This document shows, one piece after another, positions 33,801 to 45,436 of a stretch of DNA of 64,000 nt (the stretch's first letter is position 1; each line of letters starts with the position of its first letter). The DNA comes from Luidia sarsii (Eukaryota; Echinodermata; Asteroidea; Paxillosida; Luidiidae): positions 13,756,241 through 13,820,240 of the forward strand of contig OX465104.1 in NCBI GenBank assembly GCA_949987565.1. The letters are read 5' to 3'. The notes below the pieces were generated by a model. The model was not told where the DNA came from and searched no databases. It saw only the letters and a list, made by a program, of their open reading frames with translations. A program made the position numbers and the translations under genes.

Positions 33801-35365
33801 CCGTTGCCCTTCTCATCCCCTTCTTTCTCTTCCTCCTAATCCTCATCCTGAAAGACTGAAAGTCAAGTCTACTTTTGTCTCCCCCCCCCTCCCCCCTTTA
33901 CCATCCCCTAGTCTGTAATGACGATACCCTTCCTGTTTGCAAATTGATCTAAGCCGATAGACAAGCAGAGTGTATCATCATTACACCTTGTCCAATTTCA
34001 CCTCGTTTTCTCAAAAGAAAAAAAAACCCAGAGAGTCAAGCTGATACTCACCCCTTGAAGCATTTAAACCAAACTTGCTGTCCCTTATTACACCCCCCTC
34101 CCCCCCCAAAAAAAAAAAAACACGTTTAGAAAATCCACAAAGCAAGAACCACCTGGCATTAAAATGTCATGTCAGTACCAATTTTCCGGGGCAAGCGTCA
34201 AATATCAGCCGGTACAGCTGAAAAAATGTGCCAGTATGAAAAAGAAGTCGGTCCCCAATGGCTTGATGTGTAATTGAAAATTTGATCCGTCTATCCTGAC
34301 CCCCCCCCCTTCTCCCACCCTCCCTCCCCACCTCCTCGTCCTCCTACTCCTCTTCCCTTTATGCCGTGTAGCAGAGGAGAGGGCGAGGGTGATTAGAATG
34401 CAGAGCGTGGGTCCTGGAAATGCAGGGCAAACCCAGGCTGGCCGAGTTTTGAGCATGTTGAGTTCAGGCAGCTGGTTCGTCCTCAGCGGGATACACGTTA
34501 CCAGGGTTGAATATATGACGCACCCAGGCCACCATCCTGAGTTGATTCGCAGCCGAAACAATGTCTGTTGGCCGACCATTTGTCCCCCTCCCCACTCCCC
34601 CCTCCCCCTCGACCACAACTGAGCCTCCTCTCCCCTACTCCTTGGCTGTGCCGGCTTGAGAGCGCCCCCGCGGCTCCTACCTCTAAAGGCCATATCCCCC
34701 AATGACGATTTCTCTCACATCGATTACTATCTGCGTAACCCCGGGAGACTTCTGACAGCGACTGTTTTCACCGATAGACGTTCTCATACGGGCCGACGAT
34801 CAAAACAAAATTGCTTTTTTCCTTTTCATTCTCCTGGCACTCCTTTTTTTTTTCTTTTTTTTTTCATCCGACCCCCCCCCCCCTAGTTTTCTCGGAATCT
34901 GTCCAGGGTCCAGTGCCTTTTTTTTCCCTTCTTCTTGTGAAGTGCTTGACGAGGATGGGATCTCATATCGGAATCTTAATCAAGCCTGAGCTGGCACCCT
35001 AAGGGGGAGAACTCGGTGGCATGGCCGAAGCCTGACACAGCCGGTGGGTCCGTGTACTGTATACATACCCTCCAATCAATTACCGTCTTGAAATTCTGTA
35101 TAGAAAAAAACAACAACCCCAAAAGGACCATTTACAGTGTACTGGGTTTTAACATCAAAAAGCAAAATAGGAAAGCCTATTAATTCCTGTATTGGACTTT
35201 TGTAAAAGAAAAGAGTTTTCCATTTATCATGTAACCTAAATCTTTAAAACATACCTAAATCATTAAAAAAAAAATTCTGCTTAATTAAAATGACAGGTCC
35301 TCCTAATATTTGATTAAAAAAAATTGAACACATGTTTTGGTCTCAAATTTTATTTTTACAATACG
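33801..35365. other. Unclassified, homopolymer-rich
   Basis: No gene supported. C8-A12 junction at 34101-34120; poly-C at 34302-34311 and 34872-34884; T-runs at 34848-34863. The 165-codon minus frame at 34205-34702 is the longest outside tandem repeats upstream of the gene but is low in complexity and has no recognisable domain. Confidence 0.45.
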
Positions 35366-35855
35366 TCTTCCCTCTCCCTCTCCCTCCCCCTCTCCCTCTC
35401 CCTCTCCCTCTCCCTCTCCCTCTCCCTCTCCCTCTCCCTCTCCCTCTCCCTCTCCCTCTCCCTCTCCCTCTCCCTCTCCCTCTCCCTCTCCCTCTCCCTC
35501 TCCCCCTCTCTCTCCCCGTTCCCCTCCCTCTCCCCCTCTCTCTCCCCCCCTTCCCCTCCTTCTCCCTCTCTCTCTCCCTCTCCCCCTCTCTCTCTCCCTC
35601 CCTCTCCCTCTCCCTCTCCCCCTCTCTCTCCCCCTTCCCCTCCCTCTCCCTCTCCCTCTCCCCCTCTCTCCCCCCCTCTCTCCCCCTTCCCAATCCTCTC
35701 CCTCTCCCTCTCCCCCTCCCCCTCTCTCTCCTCCTCTCTTTCCCCCCTTCCCCTCCTTCTCCCTCTTCCTCTCCCTCTCCCTCTCCCCCTCTCTCTCCCC
35801 TCTCCCTCTCCCTCTCCCCTTCTCTCTCCCCTCTCCCTCTCCCTCTCCCTCTCCC
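35366..35855. repeat. CCCTCT hexanucleotide array
   Basis: About 490 bp; near-perfect CTCCCT repeats on the left, interrupted by CCCCTCTCTCTCC blocks on the right. Overlapping frames up to about 295 codons in three phases are repeat artefacts. Confidence 0.95.
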
Positions 35856-37991
35856 ACCACATGCAAATGAAAAGATTCCTGGCACTTGCGCTCAAGCAAC
35901 TACGCTTTTTAAGAGCTGAGCATCCAAAGTGGTTTGAGAATCTTTTTTTTTTCCTCCCCAAAGCAAGTCCTTGCCTATGGAGAGCAAAACAGAGTCAGGT
36001 TTCCCATGCTCCTCCGTCACAAAGTAGACAAAAATACACAAATGAGAACTTGAAATGCTCTTACTGTATCAGAATCCAGCATTACTCTGCAATAGAGAGA
36101 CTGGGCAGTTGTTTGTGTTGCCAGGGTGGTTGTTATTGTTTTGGGGGTGTTTTTTTTGGGGGGTGGTTCGTGTTTGTTTTTGTTCTCAATCTTGGAGCGA
36201 ATTCCCATTGAAATGAGTTAAAGAGAATCTCACAGATAAACTATCTCTCTGTCAAATGTGGGGTTAGCATACATGTGTAGTTGCCAACCATTCCTATTTT
36301 GGAGGAATCATTCCTCTTTTTTTGGTACAAATTTATCACTTTATACTAAGCTCTTTACAGCAGATTCTGTTTTTTGCCTTTGAAACACGCGTGTATTCCA
36401 ATGTAGTTTGCTCTGTGATTCCTCTTTTCTAGCAGAAGTATTCCTGATTAGGTTGGCAGCTATGGGGTAGTATTTAGTATTGCCTTATCTTTATCTATTG
36501 ACAGGGCCTGGTTGTATTTTCCTGGAAAAATTGTGTTTTCCGACATACGAGGGTGCTTGGTTTTGTTGATGTTTATCTTACTTTAATCTCTGAGTCCGAT
36601 TCTTTCCGGAAAGGACCCAAACGGGAATTGTTGGAATACACAAACCCGGGGGCTATTTCAGGCCAACACCAGCCAGCCCATGCAATCGTCACTCCGCCCT
36701 CCCTTACACTCGCCATTCTGCTTTGGGAGAGGGCGCCCCCTAGCGGGCATTGTCAAAGCGTCTCGCGTCTGATGATGCATTCATTGCATTGGCTCTATCG
36801 CTTTAGCTGTGATCCGAACAAAGGCCTGCAGACTGTGAAATGTTTCTCAGTCAGATTTCTAGGTTTTTTTTGGGTTTTTTTATTCCCCTTCATCAAACAA
36901 GCAAAGGCGGGAGGTATTCTGCGTTTATTCTGATAATAATGAAAAAAGAAGAAGCAATTTATAGAGGAAATTAAACCTGACATTGCCATTGCCATTCTGC
37001 TAGGATCCAATATCATACCTGCAATGCAGGCATTCAGGTTTTTCTTTTTTTTTGCAATCCCTATAATGCACGGACTTTTAATCATTTAAAAAAAATCTGC
37101 CACAAATCAAATGGGTTATAGAATCATCGCAAACTCTTACGCTTAATAGCGATGTATGCACCTGTTTCTGAATCTTCATCCCCAATTTCAAGACAATTGC
37201 CTCCATGTGATCCATGCCTGGGTTTCCCTTGCATATCCAGCTGCGAGTTGGCCTACATCACCACTTAAATCTGCCACTTCCTAGGGTATTTGTCTCCTAA
37301 AATACCCACTGTACCCATTCCCAAAGCTACCCACCCCTGCTACTCCCAAATATCCCCTACCCTAACCCACTTCACCTCAAATCACCCAATTGCCCTCTGC
37401 CCTTATCCCAGAAAGCAAATCCTCCCCCTTTGACCCCAACCCCCAACTATCCCATCCCTAACCCCCCCCCCCCCCAAAAAAAAGACAATCACCCCACCCG
37501 AAGCCAGCATCTATCCCTGCAACCCTCTCAAAAACCCTCTACTAAGTACACTATTTCCTATCAGTCCCCTCCCCCTTTCCCCCTAACAACAAAACAGCAT
37601 AACATAAATCCAATATCCTTGTACATTCTGGGCCTGTCCATTAATTCTAGTCCCAATCCACCCTCAGTAGGGACTACAGTGTGTTGACTGTAGCATTGTG
37701 CAACTATGGTGCAACATGCAACACAGTCCTCCCCTTGTTTGGAGAAGGGATCAGGGCCCATATATAGTGTACAGTTTGTTTGCCCTGGATCACACTTTCC
37801 AGGAAAGTTCAGCCCCAAAAGTTGACACAAAGGGCAGTGTCTATTTTCGCTCACCTTGATTCGGATGGATCGGTTTTTTTTACTCGCTGTTCATTCTTGC
37901 CAAGACCCTCTATGCTGAGACTGAATTGTTAATGTATGTGACGGTTTAACTGCTTTGTAAATGTACTGTGAATTATATTATTTATATCCAG
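35856..37991. other. Unclassified non-coding stretch
   Basis: No gene supported. T8-G6 near 36150, a C-rich A-poor region at 37290-37560 with C14-A8 at 37462-37483. Frames at 36553-36933 (plus) and 36795-37085 (minus) overlap and show no domain. Confidence 0.45.
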
Positions 37992-38587
37992 GGTCCAAAT
38001 GTTGCAGTGGCTCTGCTAAATGTTTGAAATTGTCTGGGGTTGTTGAAGGCCATCTTATATGCAGGGTTTGAATCTAGCAGTGGCCCTGTGGCCAAATGAC
38101 AGTTTAAAATTGTCTGGGGTTGTTGAAGGCCATCTTATAAGCAGGGTTTGAATCTAGCAGTGGCCCTGTGGCCAAATGACAGTTGGAATTGTCTGGGGCC
38201 AGTTGAAGGGCATGCTATATGCAGGGTTTGAATTTAGCAGTGGCCCTGTGGCCAAATGACAGTTTAAAATTGTCTGGGGCCAGTTGAAGGCCATCCTATA
38301 AGCAGGGTTTGAATCTAGCAGTGGCCATATGTGGCCAAATGACAGTTGGAATTGTCTGGGGCCAGTTGAAGGCCATCCTATATGCAGGGTTGGAATCTAG
38401 CAGTGGCCCTGTGGCCAAATGACAGCTGACATTGTCTAGGACCAGTTGAAGGCCATCCTTTATGCAGGGTTGGAATCTAGCAGTGGCCCTGTGGCCAAAT
38501 GACAGCTGACATTGTCTAGGGCCAGTTGAAGGCCATCCTATATGCAGGGTTGGAATCTAGCAGTGGCCCTGTGGCCAAATGACAGTG
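37992..38587. repeat. Second locus of the 80-bp satellite, about 7 copies
   Basis: Units carry GCAGGGTTTGAATCTAGCAG, TGGCCCTGTGGCCAAATGAC and TTGTCTGGGGCCAGTTGAAG, the same unit as 280-1679 some 37 kb upstream, same orientation. Unit variants here (GGGTTGTTGAAGGCCATCTT, GACAGCTGACATTGTCTAGG) are not those of the first array. Confidence 0.93.
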
Positions 38588-39156
38588 GGGGGAGTTAAAG
38601 GACATCCTCATGTGGTCCAGCAAGGCAGTCTCAACACCACTCCCCATTACCATGGTAGAGCAACCTTCTTCCAATCAGGGTTAAACAAGTTGGAGAAATG
38701 CACGTAGTTAAGGTTCAATCCATGTCATTAAAATCATGTTAACATGTAGTTAAGGTTCGACCTTTTCCGCTACGGAAATGAGAACAAAAAGAAAGACTTT
38801 TCCGCTTTGCTGAAGTGGCGGAAAAGCACCCCCCCCCCACCCCACCCCTGAAACCAACAACCCCAAAACCAACAATCCTGTGTATATTATTGGACCCTGG
38901 AATGGCTGATAAGACCTTGATACTTGATAGGCGACACGCGACTGTAGGCAAGGGTCAAAGTACGTGGACTTTTAGAGAAAATCAAACGAATTGACGAAAT
39001 GCAAGAAGAACTCTGTTGATCCTTGTATGATCTCGGACGAGAAAACAACTTGTCAGAATATGTGGATTTCCATATCGTTGAGGGTTTTTTTTTCTCAGAG
39101 AGGGAGATGAATATGATCTCCTTCATCAGTAACAGTGTCGTAGTGAGAAGGTCTTA
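38588..39156. other. Unclassified non-coding stretch
   Basis: A short direct repeat ATGTAGTTAAGGTTC / ACGTAGTTAAGGTTC near 38702 and 38744; poly-C at 38829. No gene. Confidence 0.5.
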
Positions 39157-39345
39157 GGGTAGTTTCCACTGTCCCAAATAAACACGATTATTTGGATCGC
39201 AATTTGTATCGCGATTCAAACTCCACTTTTTGTGTGTGTGGACACAATAAACATGATTATTAGTGGGATTTGAATTGCAATTCTGTTTTCACTATTAGTG
39301 ATTAGATTTTTCCCAAATACATATCATCAGCATGTGCCGTTACAG
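39157..39345 (+). mobile_element. Family-B MITE, 3'-truncated
   Basis: AGTTTCCACTGTCCCAAATA, GATTATTTGGATCGC, ATCGCGATTCAAACTCCAC and GATTATTAGTGGGATTTG match the 22034 copy; the element then breaks off after ATTAGATTTTTCCC. Confidence 0.8.
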
Positions 39346-39812
39346 AATTTATGGCAATTTGATTAGCGGATCAAAGAAAATAGAATTGAATTCAAAAGAT
39401 GGTCTAGAGCCATTGGTGAAAGGCAGTGGAAGATCTTTTTAGGGGGAAGGAAGGAGCTTTACTTCAAAAAAGGGATGGAAATGATTTGTATCGTTTGAAT
39501 TGGGGGGGGGGGGTTGGTTGGGGGGGGGAGAAGAAGATGCTATATACTATACTATTTTTTTCACTTTTTTCAGAGCAGCTTTAAAAAAAAAAACCTGACA
39601 GAACGCAAAGGAGCCACTTGTAAAACTGATACTAATGGGATTGTGATGAGGATGCCTACTCTCGGGCAAAGCCTTGCATTTTGATGACTTTCGGAGAGGG
39701 TCTTCTCGGAAGATGCCAGAAGCTGTCATTGATGTCTCAATCACTCTTCCCCTCTGGTCACCCCCCCCCCTGACGAACCAACTGTCCGAAATCTCTGGCT
39801 CCTCGACCAATT
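39346..39812. other. Unclassified, G-run rich
   Basis: Poly-G runs at 39501-39511 and 39520-39528, poly-A at 39581. No gene. Confidence 0.5.
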
Positions 39813-40540
39813 TGCATCAGAGACAGAGAGAGAGGTAGAGACAGAGTTAGAGACAGACAGACAGGTAGAGACAGAGGTACAGACAGGCAGATGTAGACAG
39901 ACATAAAGACAGAGACAAGCAGAGGCAGAGATAGAGACAGGCAGAGACAGAGGTAGAGACAGAGACAAGCAGAGGCAGAGGTATAGACAGGCAGAGACAG
40001 AGGTAGAGACAGAGACAAGCAAAAGCAGAGGTAGAGACAGAGATAAAGACAGAGACAGAGACAGGCAGAGGCAGAGGTAGTGACAGAGACAGAGACAGAG
40101 ACAAGCAAAGGCAGAGGTAGAGACAGATAAAGACAGAGACAGAGACAGGCAGAGGCAGAGGTAGTGACAGAGACAGGGACAGGCAGAGGCAGAGGTAGAG
40201 ACAGAGACAAGCAAAGGGTAGAGACAGATAAAGACAGAGACAGGCAGAGGCAGAGGTAGTGACAGAGACAGGGACAGGCAGAGGCAGAGGTAGAGACAGA
40301 GACAAGCAAAGGGTAGAGACAGATAAAGACAGAGACAGGCAGAGGCAGAGGTAGAGACAGAGACAGGCAGAGGTAGAGACAGAGACAGGCAGAGGTAGAG
40401 ACAGAGACAGGCAGAGGCAGAGACAGACATAGAGACGGGCAGAGACAGAGACATCCAGAGACAGAGGTAGAGAGAGGGACAGGAACAGATACCGAGGTCC
40501 GAACAGAGACGGAGAGAGAGCCAGAGGCAGAGACAGTGCG
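39813..40540. repeat. Purine-rich AGACAG/AGGCAG hexanucleotide array
   Basis: About 730 bp of 6-bp units (AGACAG, AGGCAG, AGGTAG, AGACAA) on the plus strand, with duplicated blocks (40137-40230 resembles 40230-40312 and 40040-40135). Minus frames of 273-298 codons are Leu/Ser/Cys repeat. One of only two large arrays with purines on the plus strand. Confidence 0.95.
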
Positions 40541-41199
40541 AAAACAAAAACAAATCAGCCCACAACCATGTTTTATCATGAGCCGTGCCTGAGATCATCC
40601 AACATTCCTCCTGGCAGGACTCAAGAATCTGCAAATCTCAGTGGAAGTGGGGATGGGGAGCAGTTCCAGGGCTGTGTTTTTAAGCAACAGATATAAAGTC
40701 TGTTTAAGACTCCCGGCAAATAACGTATGAATAACCGACGAGTTTTTACTTTGGGTGGCCGCGGGCTCCTTAAAAAGAAAGAAAAAAAGAAAGAAGAAAA
40801 TCAGCCTGATTTGATAGTGGCTTCACTCCGGCAAAAAGGGTTCTAGCTCGGGGACCCATGGGGAACTGTAGCATCGTAATTGCCTCCATTTGGCTTTGAG
40901 AAGGATTCTAGTTAGAAATTGATGAGTGCTTTAAATGGATTTACCCTTGCGCTGTTTATTTTGTATTTGAAATCTGAATGCAGGCTATCTTTTCCGAGAA
41001 AAAAACAAGAAGAAAAAAAAAAATAGAGTTTCTGCAATTGCATCGCTAATTTTGGCAATTTGAAACCATGATATTGTGACCATTACCATTTCACATTTAT
41101 TTATTTTTTAAGACTCAAATGGCCGGGGAAGTCACTCTAATTGGGCACCGGTAATTCATGATTTGTCTGCGTGCAGTGTCCATCCTCAACCAGGATTGT
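40541..41199. other. Unclassified non-coding stretch
   Basis: No feature recognised; A/G-rich patches near 40775 and 41000. Confidence 0.5.
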
Positions 41200-41315
41200 T
41201 GATCCAAATTGTAGAGGTCCTGACGTTTGCATCCTGGCAGGACCTTGCTGCCTTGGAGGAAAGCTCCTGGCAATATCGAAACGTCAGGGCCCTTGACATT
41301 GTCGAGATTTGCATT
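41200..41315 (+). mobile_element. Diverged family-H hairpin element
   Basis: GGTCCTGACGTTTGCATCC, TGGCAGGACCTTGCTGCC and ATCGAAACGTCAGGGCCC form an imperfect inverted repeat related to the stem at 30802-30888. The target duplication is not clear. Confidence 0.6.
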
Positions 41316-42571
41316 TGCTTCGTTTGAAGGATCTCTGCAAATGGCAATAGATATCACAGTCACGCTCCTCTTCTGCTGTCATCTAGGGATCTGAAGTGTA
41401 TTGGCAAACATATTGGCAAGCTTCGTTTTCTTTATAGTGGAGTCAGAAATTGGTTAAGTTTGTTTACCTTTAAAAATATCCTTATACAAAATGGGGGCAC
41501 CATTGTTAGTTCATGTCAGCACTCAGGAACCCACAGTTTGAAAAGAAATTTACTTTGTAAGTGCAAATTAATCCCTCTGGAATATGTTCGATGAAAAACT
41601 CCTTCACTAAATGATTATGAAGCATGCATTTTGATGGTAAATCAACAGGTTTAGGGATAGGTCTGCCGGAAAAATTAGAAATTATCAGAAACTTTTGTAC
41701 ACAATTGGGTTTCTGTTGCATGATCCTGGGATGACGTCACAAAATTTGCTCAGTGAATTTCTAATCACCATAAAAACTGAAAACTTGCAAATTGACCCCC
41801 CAGAACAAGTGCGCGAAAACAGTCTGACTGTAAGCAACATTGCAAAATAGTTCTGTAGCATGGATTTAAGTGATAAAATGTCTATTGCAGCAGCCATTTA
41901 GTGAATAAGTAGTTTGCAACGTGGCTTTCAGTGCGTGCATTTTGTTTGTTTGTTTCCCCTCTGTAAAAGAACTTACAATTTCCACAAACGAACCTCCAGA
42001 CACACCCGCACGCACAAGTGCGCAGACTGTTACGCCATCGGCTGGATTGCAAGCAGTCTGATCTCCCCGATTCGCCCCTCACCTCCCAAATCGCCTCTCT
42101 TACCTCTGAAATCCCCCTTGTTTCTTTTCCAATTATCCACTCTGCCTTCCTCCCCTCCACACGACCCCCCCCCCTGCACCACCACCCGCCTGTTTTCTTC
42201 ATTACCATTCCATTGATTCTTCAATTTCCTCTGTCGCAATAATTATTGGAAAACCTGGCCTCTGTGTCTTCCTGCATTTTTTTTTATCTATGTATTTGTC
42301 AGGGAAAAACATTACAAGCACAGACCTTTTTGTTGTTTGGAAAAAAAAGAAGAAAAAAAAAAAACCTGGCACGCAATTTAACGCTAGCGTCATTCAGATC
42401 TTACCTTCACTGCTATGTACAATTATGCAGCCCGAAGTCATTTTTTCTTTTTTATCTCTCCCCCCTCCCCCTCTTTCTTTTCTAAAGTAGATTCCGCTTT
42501 CCTAGAAATGCCCCCTAGCCTGACATGGTTGTTATCTTGATGTATGTATTTACCAGGGACCCCCCCCCCCC
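41316..42571. other. Unclassified non-coding stretch
   Basis: No gene supported. Poly-C at 42165-42174, A-rich run at 42342-42364. The 100-108 codon frames at 41882-42216 overlap on opposite strands. Confidence 0.45.
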
Positions 42572-43080
42572 TTCTCTCTCCTTATTGCTCGCTCTCTCTC
42601 TCGCTCTCTCTTGCTCTCTCTTTCTCTCTAACTGCCTGTCTCCCTGTGTCTGTGTGTCTGTGTGTCTGTCCCTCTCTCCATGTCTCTCTCTGCGCCGCTC
42701 TGTGTTTGTTTGTGTGTCTGTTTGTGTGTCTTTGTCTTTCTCTGTGCCTCTTGAGATCTATGCCTCTGTCTCTCTCTCTGTCTCTCTCTATCTCTCTCTC
42801 ACTCCCCAGCTAGCCCTCTATCTCTCGGTGTCTCTCTGTTTCCCTGTCTCTCTCTGTCTCTATGTCTGCTTCTCTGTCTCTCTCACTCCCCATCTACCCC
42901 TACATCTCTCCGCCCTTTCTGTCTCTTTCTTCCTCTCTCTCTTTCTCTCTTCTGTCTGTCTATTTGTCTGTCTCTCTGCCTATCTTCTTTTATGTCTGTT
43001 TCTCTATCTCTGTTTCTGTCTACCTCTCCCTTGTTCTCTGTCTCCCTCTATTTCTCTGTATTTCTGCCTCACTGTGTATC

Positions 43081-43164
<84 letters not shown>

Positions 43165-43440
43165 GTCTCTGTATTTCTCTGTCTGTCTCTCACTCTGCCT
43201 CTCTCTTTCTCTCTCTGCCTCTGTCTGTTTCTCCCTTTCTCTCATTAGCTCTCTGCCTCACTCTGACTCTCTCTGCCTCTCTATTTCTCTCTATCTCTGT
43301 CTTGTTTTCTGTCTCTCTCTATCTCTCTGCCTCATTATGTATCTCTCTTCCTCTCTTTCTCTCTGTCTCTCTATTTCTCTATCTCTGTGTAGTTCCCTGT
43401 CTCTCTCTATCTGTCTGTGGGTGTCTCTGTCTCACTCCTC
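42572..43440. repeat. CT/TCTG polypyrimidine-rich tract
   Basis: About 870 bp of CT-rich simple sequence with TCTGTC, TGTGTCTG and TCTCTC variants; a perfect (CT)n run of about 75 bp sits at 43085-43160. The 327-codon frame is Ser/Leu/Val/Cys repeat. Confidence 0.92.
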
Positions 43441-43811
43441 TGTTCAGTGTGTGGTTTCAGTTGTACATGGATGCTCCAGGGTGTGGTGTGACCTTGCCTG
43501 TGATGTAGCTGTCTACAGGCACTCTCATATCCGTCCACCATTCTCCGGAGAATATTTATTTATAGATAGGGACATCGAATCTGTAGCGACCTCAGTATTG
43601 CTGGAAAAAAAGAGAGAAAAATGTGTGCGTCACAGTGGGGGTGGGGTGCTGTTTCCCCATTTATTGTTTCCTTGAGATATCTGTTTGATTTGAAGAACAA
43701 AATTGTTTTCGTCTACGTTAGGCCAACTTTTCTACTTTTCTAAGGAAAAAAGCTTACTTATCAAAAAGATGATTATATTATGGGCTTGTTGTTGTGGAAG
43801 GGTGCTACTGT
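43441..43811. other. Unclassified non-coding stretch
   Basis: No feature recognised. Confidence 0.5.
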
Positions 43812-44462
43812 AATGCTGCTTTGCCACCGGACGTAAAAAGTGTGAAATTGAACGGAGACAATGGGTGAATCTTGAATGGTTAAATCTTTCTGCCGTTCCA
43901 ACTTGGACGATTTGAGCGGGGAAATTTAACCGAGATGGTGGTGAAAGAAACAGAGTTGGCAATAAGGCGTGACCTTTTCAGGTTGCACATTGACCTCTGT
44001 AGCCTGTGAAATAAAACCGCTCGCAGCTGCCATCATGAGCGAGTTCAATTGTAGTGCATGCTCTGTATTCTGAAACCTTGCACAGTGTGTTGTAATGGCA
44101 CTACACTCTCACAGGCCGACATTTGACCGAGTTGCGCGTTTCCACTGGACTAATGGACTAGTCACCTGCTGTCCGTTTCACCAAACTCATCGCGGCTCCA
44201 GTCAATCACAAGACGATGATTGCGATGCGCACAAGGCATAGGACCTGTCACGACTTGGGATTGGTTATGCATCGTAAGTTGAGTTACGATGCGTCGTAAG
44301 GCTTTGTGAAATCCACCACTGTTCACTGATACCGGGCAAAGGTGGGCCGGTGAAAGTGACCTAGAGGAAAAATTTGACCGGCTTGTTTTTCCGCTTGACG
44401 GGGGAAAGTAACCATTGTCTCAGTCAGTTAAATCAAAGTGAGGCCAGTAGAAGCACGACCTT
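43812..44462 (+). mobile_element. Old family-A MITE carrying a family-D segment
   Basis: Diverged family-A motifs: CCACCGGACGTAAAA, GGGGAAATTTAACCGAGATG, GCGCGTTTCCACTGGACTAA variant, ATACCGGGCAAAGGTGG and AGTAACCATTGTCTCAG. A family-D segment (about 44172-44326: TTTCACCAAACTCATCG to TTTGTGAAATCCACCACTG) sits between them, as at 13808-13967. Confidence 0.65.
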
Positions 44463-45436
44463 AGTGCCAAGATGTTGTGTGCGTATGCCCCACTCTTTCA
44501 ATCCTGAAATCTGCCAGTCAAATGTTTTGAAGTCCAATCTTGAGGGTGACTAAGATTGTGCCTGTTTTTGGTTATACCAAACCCCCCCCCCCAAAAAAAA
44601 AACACCAACAACAACAACTACAACAACCACGAATCCTTTCTGAAAAAACGAAATACTGCCTGAGATCGTACTAAATTTTTTTTTTTCTCTTCAGCACTTC
44701 TTCGCTCATATACTTTTGGGTCTTGTAACTTCTTTGGAGAGTGAGTGTGGCTCTAGGGTGATGCTAGGGACTTGGCGTTGCACTCAGTGTGTGCTCTCTC
44801 CGTGTCTCGGCAGGAGACTGCTGGATTCCAACTGATGACTTACTTGCTTGTAAAAGCGAGGACTTGCAATGTAGAAAGTGTGCGCCGCATGTAAAAAAAA
44901 TGTCTTTCCAGAATGAGTGGAGCTCATGAGTAGAGCTAACTCATGCAATGCTTGTGCATTGTGCCTGTTGTTAACGGACTACCTACATGTACCTGGTGGT
45001 GGGTTGGTTTTTGGTTACTGAAAAGGAGGTCGGGTCCCAGATGCAGGAAGTTGTCAGCTGAAAACCGTTTTTCGCTCCCTCCATGGGCTGCAAAGGATTC
45101 CATGAAAATCACGTCCCTGGTCTAAAGGTCCTTTGCGGGCAAGGACTTGTTTCTTTATCCCCTCCCCCCAACTTGATGACAAAAGCAGACCTGGGCTATT
45201 TTAGCCATTTCCTGGATCCAGACCGGTGAACTACAGGAAAGAAGTATGCCATCTCCTGCTTTTAACCACAACAAATCCCCGACCAAGGTCAAGAATAATG
45301 CCTAGGGCAACTGTTTTGACAATTTTTATTAGGGGGGGGGTCAAAAAAAGGGCAACCAACCCAATGCCAAACTGTGTAAAGTTGTCAATAGGCTACTGGT
45401 TACTGACCCATTGCAAAAGTATTATAACAAGGCTAC
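44463..45436. other. Unclassified non-coding stretch
   Basis: C11-A10 junction at 44582-44602. No gene supported. Confidence 0.5.

Noticed and set aside
32950..33918. Long Cys/Leu/Pro and Gly/Arg/Gln frames (273-298 codons)
   Set aside because: Produced by the CCTG/CCTC array; no unique sequence or splice context.
34205..34702. 165-codon minus-strand frame
   Set aside because: Runs through poly-C and purine-rich simple sequence, has no domain and no splice or promoter context.
39741..40634. Minus-strand frames of 273-298 codons resembling a Ser/Leu-rich membrane protein
   Set aside because: Translation of the AGACAG/AGGCAG hexanucleotide array; alternate phases give equally long frames.
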